Shown in pieces: positions 23,243-35,175 of a DNA stretch of 64,000 nucleotides (within the stretch, counting starts at the first letter, position 1; every line of letters starts with the position of its first letter). Below the pieces are notes generated by a model. It was not told the DNA's origin. It ran no database searches and saw nothing but the letters and a program-made list of their open reading frames with translations. The position numbers were made by a program, and so were the translations under genes. The DNA is taken from assembly GCA_945910005.1 (NCBI GenBank), contig OX246744.1, positions 4,969,973-5,033,972 of the forward strand, read 5' to 3'. The stretch is from Isoperla grammatica. Its lineage: Eukaryota > Arthropoda > Insecta > Plecoptera > Perlodidae.

Positions 23243-23259
23243 TTACAGCTTTTGGACAC

Positions 23260-26200
23260 CAAACTAATATTTTGGATTTCTTTTATGCAAGAAAACGAAA
23301 CAATATCGACTCAGTGAATTCATCGAAATATTCATTCTTCAAGACGGCATCGAAGACAGTCGTTCATCTCCGGAAATGTATCCAAATTGTGTCCATTTTC
23401 TAAAAATTCACGATATAAAATCTCTCTTTTTCTATCCTACGTGCAGCAGTATCCATTTCGTAACTAAGCTTATTGTTATTTTCCGAGTCGCTTCCCCCAG
23501 TATCGTGTTCGAGTGGTTATTCTTGCATTCTCCTTCTCAAGTTCTTTGGAGCCGTCAATAACCTTAATGAAGAGACGCTTTGAATGTTGCGCGGATGAAT
23601 GGGTGAAATTGTAGAGAAACGTTAAGGGTGACTTTCCAGTGCGCGACCGTAGGAAAGTCGAACTTATAGGTAGAAGTCCAAGTGGCTAGCACTCGGATTT
23701 TATTGACTCGAGTGGCGGTAATAGGGGGCTTAACTTTGCGATTTCAAATAGCAAACTCGACCTTATGAATCGGCTTAAATGGTGAACTGAATTGTTGTCG
23801 AGATGGTTTTTTAGAGAATGGGGGATGGAAAAGGCATCTTCTCATATCGGTGACCTATTTTATACATTTTGTGATGGTTTAAGTAGTGTGGTCGATAATG
23901 ATGACTTACGATGGTAGATACATCTTGCATTGCTATGGTAGTAAAGCTTTTGTTTCACGTTCAAGTTCAATCCATAAAATCTCGTTATTTGTGTGTATTC
24001 TTATAAACTAATGTTTATAGTGTGTCACTTCATTTGTTTTACAAATGTTTGTGTAATAACTTACTCTTAAACTTAATTACTCTACTGCACTTACTCGAGT
24101 TGCATTTTTTATGTAAATATTATTAAAGCATACCTAACATTCGGTTTTCCAAGTAACTTCAAATGACTTTTGAAATGTTACTTATGTTTCCTAGTAGTTG
24201 CATGAACTTATCAACAACCTAATACTCAACAGTGTTTTATGACATGTGCTTTATGGAATTTTTGTAACTTAGCATACAAAGGCTTGGAATTTTGAACTTC
24301 AGATAAATATTTAACTAGCTTAATAGATATTTTGCAGAGTTTCGTAATACCAGTCAAAGAACTTACATTAACAGTAGTATTTTTAAATCACAGAATAATT
24401 TGGATCGCACATCGCAACTGAGCTTTGATTTGTAGTTCTAGACACAAAATTGAATGTTTAAAAAATAAGGCAAAACAGATAAACGGTTTAGAAACAAGAC
24501 AGAACACGCTTTCCAAAATATTTATTCTCAGAAAATACGCGACAAACATATTTTGCTTGGGTAAGTTAATTTTTAGTTTTAATTCTGTATGTATTATTGT
24601 GTATTTTTGGAGTCACCATAGTAATTTATATAAAAGGCATCAAGAAAAAAGTAAATGTGTTAATTTAAAAAAATTAAAAGTTTATATAATTATTTTTACT
24701 AAAATTTTGAATGATGTGTTGCGGAAACTGGTGATGCCTTTGGCTTAAAAACAATGTAATCCATATGAAAACACAACTAAAGCTCAAAATTCACAGTAAA
24801 GTGATACTCATAATATTGTTCTTAGTAATTTACTTTTAAAATACACAAATTTAAATTCTCCAACATAAACGTTACCTATAAGCATTTTACTCCCATAACA
24901 AAACGTATACCTTTAAGCCAAAATCACACGGCAGGAAACTAATGTTGATGTTATTGCATTCATAAACTCTACAAAAATTCACGTGGTAAATTAAACACAA
25001 CATTATTTTCTTGAGTAATTCTTGTTATAGCCTGTTATTCATTTCTTGAACCATAAAAACAGTAAGACATCTTCCCAGAGCTTCAGTTCGATAAATGTAT
25101 TTCTCTTCCACCACCACCACAACAACCATCACAGAATTCTTCACGCGAAAGTGTTTTCGAGTGTAAATATTATATATATATACGTATCGCCTCGAGTATA
25201 AACGAAACTAGAATAAAAACAGTCTTAGACAATAAATTATTGCATCCCACCGCGCTCACGGGCGAGTATTCCATGCTAGAACCGTAGACATTCACCCTTA
25301 AGACACTCACTAACGTTTGTTGCAAAGACTACCATGAGAGATGGATAGGTAATTGAATTAAGCGAAACGAACTTGGTGCTCGCAGCTCCCCTGGCGAGGA
25401 TGTGTGAACTAGGGGGGTCCAAAGACTTGGAAATAATTGGATTTCATAGAAGACTCTGTCTAGAAGCCATTCCCTTAGGAACAAACCAACTGGAAGTATA
25501 TATACTGATGAGGACTTAACTGTTCGTTAAGATTACTAAATACTCAGTAGAATGGGAGTTTATATGCGTGGGTAAATCGTCAGCGTTGAATACGCAATTT
25601 TTTATCTAGAGTTGTTTCGAAGGTGTTTGTAATTTACTTTGTTGTCATGGACTAATGGAAAGTCGGTGTTTTAAAGGAGACCGTTTATCATTGGGGATTG
25701 GATACGAGTAAGTAAGCAGGTGTCTTGTTAACTTCTTTGGAAGGGAATTACTGTGTACTTGAAGAGTTGGAAGGAATGAGTCTATATACTTGACCTTTGC
25801 CTAGCGTAGGCTCGTCGCACTCACAAGTCGCATTTATTCACACAGGAGTATTTAACTGATTTGAGGGTAATATGTTTATTGACGTTTGAGCTATCAATAA
25901 ACGATAAATGTTCTTAACACGAAATGCGAGAGTTTTAACTCATAATGAATATGATGTCTAATTAAATTATGTCTATGATGTCTAATGAAGAGTCTGCGGC
26001 AACGGATCGTGAGATCTTAAAGTTTTAAGTTTGCATCTTCAAAACTACTTTTAATTGAAAAATCCCAAGCTCCGCTGCCACAAGCTTAATCAATTCATTA
26101 GTTTTTTAATGCTAAGAAAGTACATTTCTAACCACATATATGTACTTGTACATATTTATATGTATACATGCTTGATAGGGTTGGTATGATTACGCCACGG
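23260..26200. other. No recognisable genes
   Basis: AT-rich with chance frames such as 24425-24748 (107 codons, lysine and isoleucine rich, no domain). No shared repeat recognised. Confidence 0.35.
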
Positions 26201-26219
26201 GCCAATTTTTATTTTATTT

Positions 26220-26575
26220 TATTGTAATTAAGGCCAGTGTAAGGCAGAATTCCCTCTTTAGCCTAATTAGTGATGATTGATGAACGATAATGCGGAAGGG
26301 GGTAGGGGAAGCATGGCACCAGCACGTAGCCTACTCCTGTCGAAAAGTACGAAGGGGATCATCAGCTTGGTGTAACTTTGACCAGTCCCCCATTGACGAG
26401 AAGAACGAAGCTGTTTCAAAAGCTTTCAAACCCTGCAATCTGCTCTTACCAACGGTAACTAGTGTTTTGGAGGAGAGTGGTCACCCATCCACCTCCTGAC
26501 CTAGCCCGAGGCTGCTTAATTTCGTATGGGAACCGTCTAAGCGACCGCGGCTAAACCGTTGGCTCACGGGCCTAG
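26220..26575 (-). mobile_element. 5S-rRNA-like SINE (minus strand)
   Basis: On the minus strand the element begins with text that follows the second half of 5S rRNA: the part at 26462-26563 contains CGAAATTAAGCAGC and GGATGGGTGACC, the latter being the conserved box C region of the 5S internal promoter. The body then extends to about 26220. A second copy at 52215-52434 shares both head and body, which shows a mobile unit and not a stray 5S pseudogene. The likeness to 5S was made from memory. Confidence 0.55.
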
Positions 26576-26599
26576 CCTAGTTTCGCATAGACATCTCAT

Positions 26600-26760
26600 C
26601 TCACCTCTACAGTATAGCTGGGACTAAGTCATACTATCAGCCTTCGGACATTCCTTCCCAACTACCCAAACACTCTAATATATACCTAGTTAATCACCTG
26701 AAGATAGGTACATCAGGTAAAGCTGGTGTGCACCCTATAACAGGGATTCCTACAAAAATT
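26600..26760 (+). mobile_element. tRNA-derived SINE family B, 5'-truncated
   Basis: It shares the family tail CTTCGGACATTCCTTCCCA...CACCTGAAG...ACATCAGGTAAAGCTGGTG with the full copy at 50346-50612, and lacks the tRNA-like head. It directly follows the 5S-like SINE. Confidence 0.65.
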
Positions 26761-26798
26761 ACTATTATTATACAGTATAGACAACCCAAGACAACCTA

Positions 26799-26930
26799 AC
26801 ACAATGCTTTCGTCACAGGCGAGGTATTCGTAGCCAATCAGCGATCGGTATTTGCGCGCCATTGTCTTGGGCGGTTCGTTGATTGGCTTTGAGTGCCTCG
26901 CCTGTGACGAAAGCATCTAGTCTTGTGTTG
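26799..26930. mobile_element. Short inverted-repeat MITE
   Basis: ATGCTTTCGTCACAGGCGAG and CTCGCCTGTGACGAAAGCAT form the ends. A related sequence (TTTCGTCACAGGCGAG then AGCCAATCAGCGATCGGTAT) occurs at 62696-62790. Confidence 0.7.
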
Positions 26931-27404
26931 CCTATAGCAAGCAACGCTATCTAGCGGTACTCGCCACAATTAATCACAACCGCGACAGTCTCCGAGCTTA
27001 TGATTAATAGCAAGAGTACCCAGTCTTGCATGACACATCTCGCTAATAGCAAGTGCAACAGTTGTTTTCCCACAAGATTCTCTCGAGGATAAATATATAT
27101 GTGTGCTGGGCTTGAGTTGTCTATGGCTGTTGGGAAACAGTTTGCTGGGAATATGTCTCAGATTATGTTCAGCAGTATGAATAGACTCTCTCGTGGATAT
27201 TGTTACAACACTCTTACTATTATGATGAAGAACTTATATCAACCGTGTCATGCAAGCTCCTTCAACGATGATAAACAGATTCCAGACGTTATTTTATATA
27301 AACATGTGTTACACATGGCTAGTACTATGATAATCTCGCAAATAAAAAGTGCAAAAGTTGTTTTTCCACAAGATTCACTCGAAGATAATAATTATGTTTC
27401 GTAG
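26930..27404 (+). repeat. Degenerate internal duplication
   Basis: Text around GTTGTCTATGGCTGTTGG...CTCTCGTGGATAT at 27110-27210 reappears at 27545-27640, and GTGCAA(C/A)AGTTGTTTT...CCACAAGATTC occurs at 27052 and 27350. The 101-codon frame at 27099-27404 lies within this repeat and is not convincing. Confidence 0.4.
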
Positions 27405-27500
27405 GTTAAAGGTTGCACACCAGCTTTACCTGATGTGTGCCTCTTCAGGTGACTAACTAGGTTATTGAGGTGTTTGGATAGCTGGAAAGGAATGTCCGAG
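27405..27500 (-). mobile_element. tRNA-derived SINE family B fragment (minus)
   Basis: Reverse complement of the family B tail (CACCAGCTTTACCTGATG then CTTCAGGTGACTAACTAGG). Confidence 0.6.
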
Positions 27501-27507
27501 GGCTATA

Positions 27508-27551
27508 TTGTGTGTATGTGTGTGTGTATGTATGTGTGTATGTGTGTGTGC
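27508..27551 (+). repeat. (TG)n microsatellite
   Basis: Interrupted TGTGTG/TATG run; the cysteine/valine frame here is an artefact. Confidence 0.85.
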
Positions 27552-27669
27552 GAGTTGTCTATGGCTGTTGGAAAACAGTTTGGTCGGGGAGATGTCTGAG
27601 ATAATGTGTGACTCAAGACTACGCATACAGTTTCTCGTGGATATAGTTAGTAACCAGTGGCTGCTCACC

Positions 27670-27860
27670 CTTAACAGCACACATGTAAATGAAAATAAAA
27701 TAAATAAATTCACATTTAGAGTCTACCCACTCAGTAACTAAACTGATTTCTAAACTGATTTGCAGTGGGGGACTTTAATTTAAAGTGACTAAACCAACCC
27801 TGTAGGCTTCGAACACCATCGACGAGTGAGCGATAACCAATCAAAGATCGATATTTCAAA
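27670..27860 (-). mobile_element. SINE-like family A copy (minus)
   Basis: Starts with the (AAAT)n tail complement and TTCACATTTAGAGTCTACCC, and contains the family core CGAGTGAGCGATAACCAATC. It ends in a poly(C) tract at 27872-27888. Confidence 0.65.
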
Positions 27861-28941
27861 TACAAATTTCGCCCCCCCCCCCCCCCCCAACCTTCCCATA
27901 TACACATATTTAGGGACGACGGCAACATTTATCAATTTGTAATAATGTTTGCCCCAACTGGCGATAGAACCCAGGTCCTCTGGCTCTTGATACCGGTTAT
28001 CTACCGGGCTCATACCGGAGCTGCAAGAATAAACCTCCATTCAATTGCTATGTTATTTGTTTTGTGTGATTTTTAACACGTGATCGATCGAACAACTGAC
28101 CGCATTACCGTAAGTGGTTTTTGGAGTGGATGTTATAGAAATCACTGACCTACATATCACGAGTTTTTATTTTATGTATCCATGAGTAACTCGGTCAATT
28201 AGTTCTTATTTTCTGCAAGCGTTTTCATTTATAAATATTCACTAATGCATTACCGGTTGCATGTGCTAAAAACTTGATCCATACCCTTACTCTTTTCTCT
28301 TGCAATTTCCATCCAATTATATTATTTAGTTTTTTTTATGTCTCGCAGTATGAACTACTGATTTCTACGCTTCATTGAATTTGTATATTACTATCTGGTC
28401 GTTTTCTCAATCGAGTGTTTTCCAATTTAACCCTCTATCGATCCAATAGCAGTTCTGTTCTTGGACATTCGTCGGATTATATTGCAAATACCAACCCCAA
28501 AGTAACTATAATAGCCTCATACCGACGTCTGCTCCTCTTCTACGCAAGCTGTTTCAACTGAAATCAACTAATTCCTGCCGTTTTTTAACACAGTTGTTAA
28601 TAATGATCATAATTAGAGATACGTGTAAATAGCGTTTTGTGTATAGATGCTACAAAGCGCTGTTTTTCAGTAGAAAGTAAGGTTTTTCTGTTCCTATTTT
28701 ATTATATTTAACATAGTAATTATACTTTGTTTATGATAAATGCAATTTGGTTGATTTTAATTTTAATAGTATGACATGATTTAAAAATGAAAATTTGAGA
28801 AAACTTAATTCTAAAGTTTTTTAATCTTGGCAAAAAATAGATGCTACAAAACGCTATAAATGACAATTGAAAATGCTATTTTCACGTATCACTAATCATA
28901 ATGTTTCGTAGGAATATCTGTATCAGAGTGCACAACAACCA

Positions 28942-29405
28942 GGGGCCGGATTCACAAGAGGTCTTAACTTAGGCCTGGCCTAACTTAAGGACCACTACGC
29001 CATTGGCTGATACGGACCTACACACAGCCTCAACTCGACGTTGCTAAGAAACCCTAGTAAATAACAAACACTTGAGACAAAAATTTAGGCCCGGTCTGAG
29101 TTGGTCTTATCTTTCTTCAAAGAATGGCGGCAATACGTCTATGACTTCGAAGTGTGAACATTAATAAATATCGTTGACTTACCTTGACATACACATGTCT
29201 CTGTTTTTAGATTGTGGAGGTAATAGAAAACAAAACACTAAACTTTAAAACACCGCCTTGCAATATTTTAAGTTCACTGTGATTTCCACGAAAGTAGCTA
29301 TCAATTGGGCTGTGTAGTAGGCCTACCATGGATTTATAATAGCACATACGGTACAGCATGACTTAGGACCGGTCCTAAGTTAAGACCTCTTGTGAATCCG
29401 GCCCC
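28942..29405. mobile_element. MITE family D, copy 1 (464 bp)
   Basis: The terminal inverted repeats are about 32 bp: GGGGCCGGATTCACAAGAGG on the left and CCTCTTGTGAATCCGGCCCC on the right. The interior is non-coding. A shorter relative at 48806-49066 has the same ends in decayed form. Confidence 0.8.
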
Positions 29406-29406
29406 A

Positions 29407-29630
29407 GCTTTACATTATGCCTAACTAGGTGTGTTAGGGTGTAAGGATAGTTAGTAAGGAATGTTCGATGATTGTTAGTAGGACTCAATCTAAACACTAC
29501 CCTTTACCAGTGAGGAGAACCGCAGAAAACCCTCTTCAATCAGATTTTCCGGTAGCTGGAAACAAAACGGTTACCTGCCGCGTCTTACCGCTTCGCTCAG
29601 TTACCTCTATCAGTTTGATACATTATTTGT
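29407..29630 (-). mobile_element. Old tRNA-derived SINE family B copy (minus)
   Basis: Diverged reverse complement of family B: tail (CAGCTTTAC...CTAACTAGGTG) on the left, and near the right a tRNA-like head complement (CGTCTTACCGCTTCGCTCAG). Family D MITE at 28942-29405 sits directly at its tail. Confidence 0.5.
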
Positions 29631-29639
29631 AGTTTAACG

Positions 29640-29970
29640 ACGTAGGTACTGGACAGCTTCGATCATATGACGTCTTCCGAATCAGATCCATTATACATCG
29701 CAGGGTCGTCATAAGGGGAGTCCAGCAAGGTAGGGCAGAGCCAAGTGGGTGGAGGAATCTTAAGTGTGATAGTGTGGTGAAAAGAGACAGGCTGCATTTT
29801 TGTCACGTATTTCGACTAGCAGAGTCACCCTAAACATACCCCGGGCGCAGAAGGGTCTACTTTTATCGCCACTTACGACTAGCAGAGTCACCCTATGTCT
29901 AATCTACACCGTGTCTAACTTTTTCGCCTCTTACGACATGGTAGAGTCACTCTAGGCCTGTTCTACCTCT
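29640..29970. repeat. Repeat with three 50-60-bp units
   Basis: The motif TTACGACTAGCAGAGTCACC and variants occur three times between 29812 and 29950. A related inverted sequence (GGTGACTCTGCC...CTCCCCTATGACTA) lies at 53205-53345, and a partial one near 30510. This looks like a dispersed family of unknown type. Confidence 0.4.
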
Positions 29971-31080
29971 ATATCGGTGCGAGTTTGGTATATCACAATG
30001 CGAGTGGCTCTAGATGGAATAGTTGAATGTAGTTTTAGTGACGTCACTAGAACCCTCCCTATAAGAATGTATTGAACCGTGTAATACGGGTATTACGAAT
30101 GACATCCCTTTCAGTCTTGTTGTTCAATGCCCGTAAATCTCGTGCTAAACAATTCACATCTCTCATGCCACGAATACGTTGGCTATATCATCGTACGATG
30201 CAATAAATATCTTACCCCCTGACCTGCACGGCCGGCTATCAGTTCAATGATAAGGACCCTCCAGGATGTGGCTACTCAGATGGAAATCCTATCTACTATA
30301 CAGACCGTTTAATACAATGAAGCGCTGCATTCTAGACTTAGATTGTATAGTCACGACAATACTTCCGAGTGCTATAAATTCTAGTGGGTCTGTTATTGGG
30401 ATCATGATAGCTATTTTGAAATGTATAGGGTTATTGTTTGGTGTTTAATGAGGTACTAGACATCTAGGTCATATGACGCCGTTGGAATTTGATACATCAC
30501 ACAAGGCAGGGGTAGTCATAAGGGGAGTCAAGTTAGGGGGTTGGGGTTTTGGGGCGCGAAAACTGTCAATAAAAAATTGAGAAGAGAAAAAGAGACGAAA
30601 GAAGGGAAAATTGCAATAGATCATGATGATTAAAGACAGAGGGTAATAGAGTGATTAAAGACATGCACGAGATTCTACTTAAGGGCACCGGTCACCACGA
30701 AATTCATAGACAGATGGTAGGCAATCTTTGCTAATAGTACGCAAACACCGTCACTTTGCCATCAATTATTAGTATTAATACGTGATACAGTTGTAGAAGA
30801 CGCTGTTTTATTCCGAAATAGTTAACCAATGTAATGACGAAAATTTCCTTAGATCCGAATCCACCTACCTACTTTGTTAGTCATCTCGGTTTTGGTAACT
30901 ATGGTTTCAGCAGCATTCATTTCAAAATTTTTGAATGAAGTCACCAAGTTGTTTCGTTGCAAATCTCTAACGGTTAATCGGAAATTAAAAAGTTTGGCAC
31001 AACCGCTATTAGTCCAAAAATATCTCTTTTGTACATATTTAATCATCTATACGAGTGTAACTTAATGATTCATAGATTAC
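29971..31080. other. No recognisable genes
   Basis: Short chance frames only. The frame at 30849-31046 has no recognisable domain. Confidence 0.35.
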
Positions 31081-31084
31081 TTAT

Positions 31085-31275
31085 CCAATCACTGATTGAT
31101 ATGTTTCGTATTTGAAATATCGATCTTCGTTTGGTTATCGCTCACTCGTCGATGGTGTTCGGAACCTACAGGGTTAGTTTAGTCGCTTTAAATTAAAGTC
31201 CCCCACTGCAAATCAGTTTCGTTACTGAGTGGGTAGACTCTAAATGTGATTGTTTTTATTTATTTATTTATTTAA
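31085..31275 (+). mobile_element. SINE-like family A copy (plus)
   Basis: Contains GATTGATATGTTTCGTATTTG, GGTTATCGCTCACTCGTCGA, the CCCCCACTGCAAATCAG block and an (ATTT)n tail. Confidence 0.65.
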
Positions 31276-31464
31276 ATTTGAGTCTATAAAGTGAGTGTTT
31301 AGTATGTTCGTATATGTGAAACGCTTGATGTTTTCTGTCGTACGTTTGATTTATAATGTGGGCGTCTGTACGTCTGTTGAATGTACTTCTATCAGGAAGT
31401 GAGTGCTATGTCAACACCCATAAACTAGGTAACCAACCCCACGCAGACGTGTTAACCGGAATAG

Positions 31465-31485
31465 CCCCCCCCCCCCCCCCCCCCC
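31465..31485 (+). repeat. Poly(C), 21 bases
   Basis: Homopolymer; the proline or glycine runs in frames across it are artefacts. Confidence 0.8.
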
Positions 31486-31654
31486 ACCCGGCCACCCAGA
31501 GAAAACGAATTTCTTCCCACACGTTCCGACAACTTGACGAAAACGAACGAGAGACTTTTAACATAGTTGTGGTGTGAGTCTAAAATGTTCATAGTGTAAG
31601 GCTTACGAAATAGGAAAGTACAGTAGTACCAACATAATTTTCTACTTAAATAAA

Positions 31655-31815
31655 AATAAATACATAAATTCACATTTAGAGTCAACCCACTCAGTAGCTA
31701 AACTGATTTGCAGTGGGGGACTTTAATTTAAAGCGACTAAATCAACCCTGTTGGCTCCGAACACCATCGGCGAGTGAGCGATAACCAATCAACGATCGAC
31801 ATTTCAAACTATTTC
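31655..31815 (-). mobile_element. SINE-like family A copy (minus)
   Basis: Reverse complement of the family core, inverted relative to the copy at 31085-31275, about 570 bp apart. Confidence 0.65.
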
Positions 31816-31819
31816 TCTA

Positions 31820-32720
31820 GTTCTTATCATTTATATGAAATTGATTAATTAGTAATAATCTACGATCTTACGTTGGTAACCTGGAAATGACAAACAAAAC
31901 GGGCGTGATTAATGAGGATTGTTTTCGACACACTGGCATTACGATTGAATGGTTGAGTTCCAGAAATCTGTTAATTTTTTTGAAACAAGTTGATCGAAAT
32001 GGCTTGTAGATCGTTCATTTATTATACGTGTCCGGAACACCATTCAGATCACTAGTTTCCGAAAATCCGCCACTGTTATGGCTTTGTCATTTGCTAAAAA
32101 TATATCCTGTTTTGTGCAGACTAGTAAGTGTTGATTAAACCTGAGATCGACATCAGACTATAGCCACACCGTAAGAAGCAAGGTGTCCCCTCAAATTCTG
32201 AAAAGAGACGGTCACTCCACACGGTCTATTTCAACGGTAATCTGTCCGGGATTTCTCGATACCTGCATTGTTATTGTCTATTGCATTGACCACACCAACC
32301 GTGAATGGAATGCGACCCCACCACTTCTGACAACATACGACCGTTATCATTACTACAATACATGAGACAAGAGAACGGAATGCAACTAGATTTAGGTTGG
32401 TAGTTGTTGTCACACGCGTCACTATCCTGTTACATAATCCGTGACGACAACACCTTGCAAATTAATTTGACGGGACTATATATTACTTTACTAATACCCA
32501 CATTACAGGGTTCAATACTTTCGTCAATCTTATTGAATTCAAGAACAAAAAAGCATAAATTAATAGAAGCTATTTTGTTGCAGTTTTTTTACCAACTGTT
32601 TTTGATAGATTTTGTTCTTAAATCAATAAGTTTGATGAAAGTATTGAGCCGTGTAACGTCGGCATTACGTTGTTTCTGAGTTAATGATTTGATTAAACTG
32701 AAGTAAGTAATTCAATTTGT
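31820..32720. other. No recognisable genes
   Basis: Chance frames only; nothing shared with other regions was recognised. Confidence 0.3.
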
Positions 32721-32727
32721 GTCTCAA

Positions 32728-33281
32728 AGTCGATCGATGATAACTGCACATGTAATATAAATCATTCAAATTGTATGTACTGCAAGTTGAGATTAAGCTT
32801 GTGAATATTGTAGAAAAAAATATGCACCTACCGCTATTAGTTTTTTATTTATTGAGTGTTGAAATGCGTTGGAATTCCCTATGTTATACATTGTAACTGA
32901 AAAAAACCTACACTTTCAATCGTATAACTTTGCGTAGCACCTTCAAAAAGTAATATATTGTAACAAATTTTCGTCTTAAATGTAGATAACTTCATGACTA
33001 ACATGAACACGTTTGAAAAGTATGATCGAACGCGATCCGTTTTCGAGATATTCGCGTTGGTGTGTCAATCTTACGTCAAATCTACCCAAATTAGAAACTA
33101 TAAATATACTTTATTAATAAAAAAAATATATAATTTCAAGAAGTTCAGTATTAAGTGCTACTCACATGCAATAATTCTTGAAATTCATAATTTAGAATAA
33201 AAAAAAGTATTTTTTCATGTCCATTTAATTTGAATAGTTTAGTTGTTGTATTGAATGGGTAGTTTACTTCATCAATCGACT
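32728..33281 (-). mobile_element. TTAA-inserting 555-bp element, copy 1
   Basis: The terminal inverted repeat is AGTCGATCGATGA (left) and TCATCAATCGACT (right). The outer bases are TCAA and TTAA, consistent with a TTAA target duplication with one mutated base. It is the inverted counterpart of 40602-41156 and about 95 percent alike by eye. Both copies share a 68-codon frame starting MTNMN, but the frame has no recognisable domain and is probably passive. Confidence 0.8.
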
Positions 33282-33367
33282 TTAAATATAATCTGGCCTT
33301 AGTTATTTTGAGACACCCTGAACAATTCAGATGTGAACATAAATATCGGTTCGTCCCACAATAAGTC

Positions 33368-33398
33368 CAGTGAGACGTCACATGACTATTCCCTTACA
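33368..33398 (-). repeat. Solo end of MITE family C
   Basis: GAGACGTCACATGACTATTCCC then TTA resembles the CRE-bearing terminus of the family at 20765 and 22880. Confidence 0.4.
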
Positions 33399-33465
33399 AG
33401 AAGATCTCCATAACAATGGGTGACCTAACTTTGTGAACACATAAACTAGACCGTAGTGTGATTGC

Positions 33466-33892
33466 CATGGCGTATACACGGGGGGGAGGGGGGGGACAAA
33501 CCCCCCCCCCCTTTGCAAAGGAAACATGGAAAATGACCGTTTTCATTTTAATAGACAGACAGTATCAAAAGACAGTATTTTAATATACAGTTAGATGTTT
33601 TACGTTATAATTATTGTATATTGTTGTAATTATTAAAAGCAAAAGCAATACGAAAAATATGCAAATTATTGATTGAGGTTCGTTTTATTAGCGGTGCTAA
33701 GGAAAAAATGTGTTGCCAGAAACTGAGTAATCATGTTTCAGTTGGCCGCTGTAAAACGCACAGATTTGCACTAAAATGACCTTGACGAGACTTTTCGGGC
33801 AAGCCCCCCCCCCCCCCCCCCCCCGGAACCCCAATTATGTTTCGGCTCCCCTCTGAAAACCCCCTCTTTCCCAATTCATGGATACGCCACTG
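33466..33892. mobile_element. hAT-like MITE with CAGTGGCGTA-type ends
   Basis: The left end CATGGCGTATACACGGGG and the right end (read inward on the minus strand) CAGTGGCGTATCCATG form inverted repeats. The flanks GTGATTGC (33458-33465) and GTAATTGC (33893-33900) match at 7 of 8 bases, fitting the 8-bp target duplication of hAT elements. Poly(C) or poly(G) tracts lie just inside both ends (33481-33511, 33804-33824). Confidence 0.6.
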
Positions 33893-34501
33893 GTAATTGC
33901 CATGGCGTGATACGGTATCACAGCTGTTGTTGTCGGTGATTTATGCTCGTGCGATATATCTCGAACACTCGAGCTTATCGATACCTCGCTGTGTGACAAT
34001 CGATGTGTTAGGCGATGTAATTGGCGTGTAGACATTTTCTACGGACGCGGTGTTGATTAAACCGCATCACAGGCCATTTGCATTAAGTGCTATCGGGGCT
34101 ATTATCTGGATGCCGTGGTTGGTTAGAGTGTAGATAACTTGGAAGCTGTTCAGCTGCGGGATTTATAAAGAGAGAGATAAACGGTTTATTGTCGGCTATC
34201 AGGTGACCACAAGGATCAAGCATACTTATTTCATAAATTAAAAACAAATAATAAATACAAACGTGTTTTAAAAATTTGTATGTGTTATTATATAAATGAT
34301 TTAATAATAAATTAGCCGAAGTCTTAAGAATTTATAAAATTAAATCAAATGGAGCAAAGTTCAGGGTTTAGATCACCCAAAGCAGAGAAACATCATAACA
34401 ACAAATTACATCAGGAACCACCCACCAATCAACCGCCGCGGAATTGTGTATATACCTTTTTATTATGATAGAGTTATAAATTTTGAGTACAAAATGACTT
34501 A

Positions 34502-34647
34502 GGGCCGGTCTCACAATCTCCTAATAAGAAAGTTATTTGTAGCAATTAAGCTATTTAGAGGATTTCAAGGGTTTTGATTGGTTGTTGCCATGGAGACAAC
34601 AAGCTATTCGATGAATAAATAGTTATTGTGAGATTGTAAGACCAGCC
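34502..34647 (+). mobile_element. MITE family E, copy 1 (about 146 bp)
   Basis: Ends are GGGCCGGTCTCACAATCTCC and GAGATTGTAAGACCAGCC. The interior carries GTTGCCATGGAGACAAC, close to an RFX X-box. Confidence 0.75.
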
Positions 34648-35084
34648 ATTAGTCATTTCGAAAATGCTGGTAGTGGCACCCAATACTGTGTCCAACGAGT
34701 GAAATTTGATGATTTTGTAACTATATTTTTTGTTTACAGAAATAACAATAAAAATAATTCAAAACTGCTTTCAAATTCATGTTTGATCGCAATGTAAGTT
34801 GTATCAATGTTTTTGTTTATTCCAATACTGCCCGGAAATCAAAATGTCGGGTTTGGGGTAGTTTCCCCCAAAAAGTGTTAAATCTTGCCCCTATTCAAAG
34901 ATCGTCAACAAATTGGCAGTGTGATAATATTTTTTCAGTAAACATTTTTGTTGTCATGAGGAGTTTTGGATTTGTATCTTCTGAATTAGATGTATACAAA
35001 TTCTGACTTCGAAAGTATTTAATTTAAAATTTTCAAAAAGGTTATTATTCATTAAAGGTATCAGCTGGAATTTCCACACAACAT

Positions 35085-35175
35085 TATGACGGGGAAACAG
35101 GGCATATCTTAATGAGGTGCCCATACTATCACATTCAAATAAACCAATTTTTAGGGAATTTTAATAACTATTGTC
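35085..35175 (+). pseudogene. Possible LINE C-terminal relic
   Basis: In one frame the text reads YDGETGHILMRCPYYHIQ, which resembles the ETxxHxLxxCPxY segment at the C-terminus of many non-LTR retrotransposon polyproteins. The frame is short and no RT motif precedes it, so at best it is a decayed fragment. Confidence 0.3.

Noticed and set aside
26290..26499. 69-codon frame starting MRKGVGEAW
   Set aside because: It lies entirely in the 5S-like SINE.
27099..27404. 101-codon frame
   Set aside because: It lies in a degenerate duplicated segment and shows no domain.
32994..33200. 68-codon frame shared with 40683-40889
   Set aside because: The similarity is explained by the whole 555-bp element being the same in both places; the peptide has no recognisable fold or motif.
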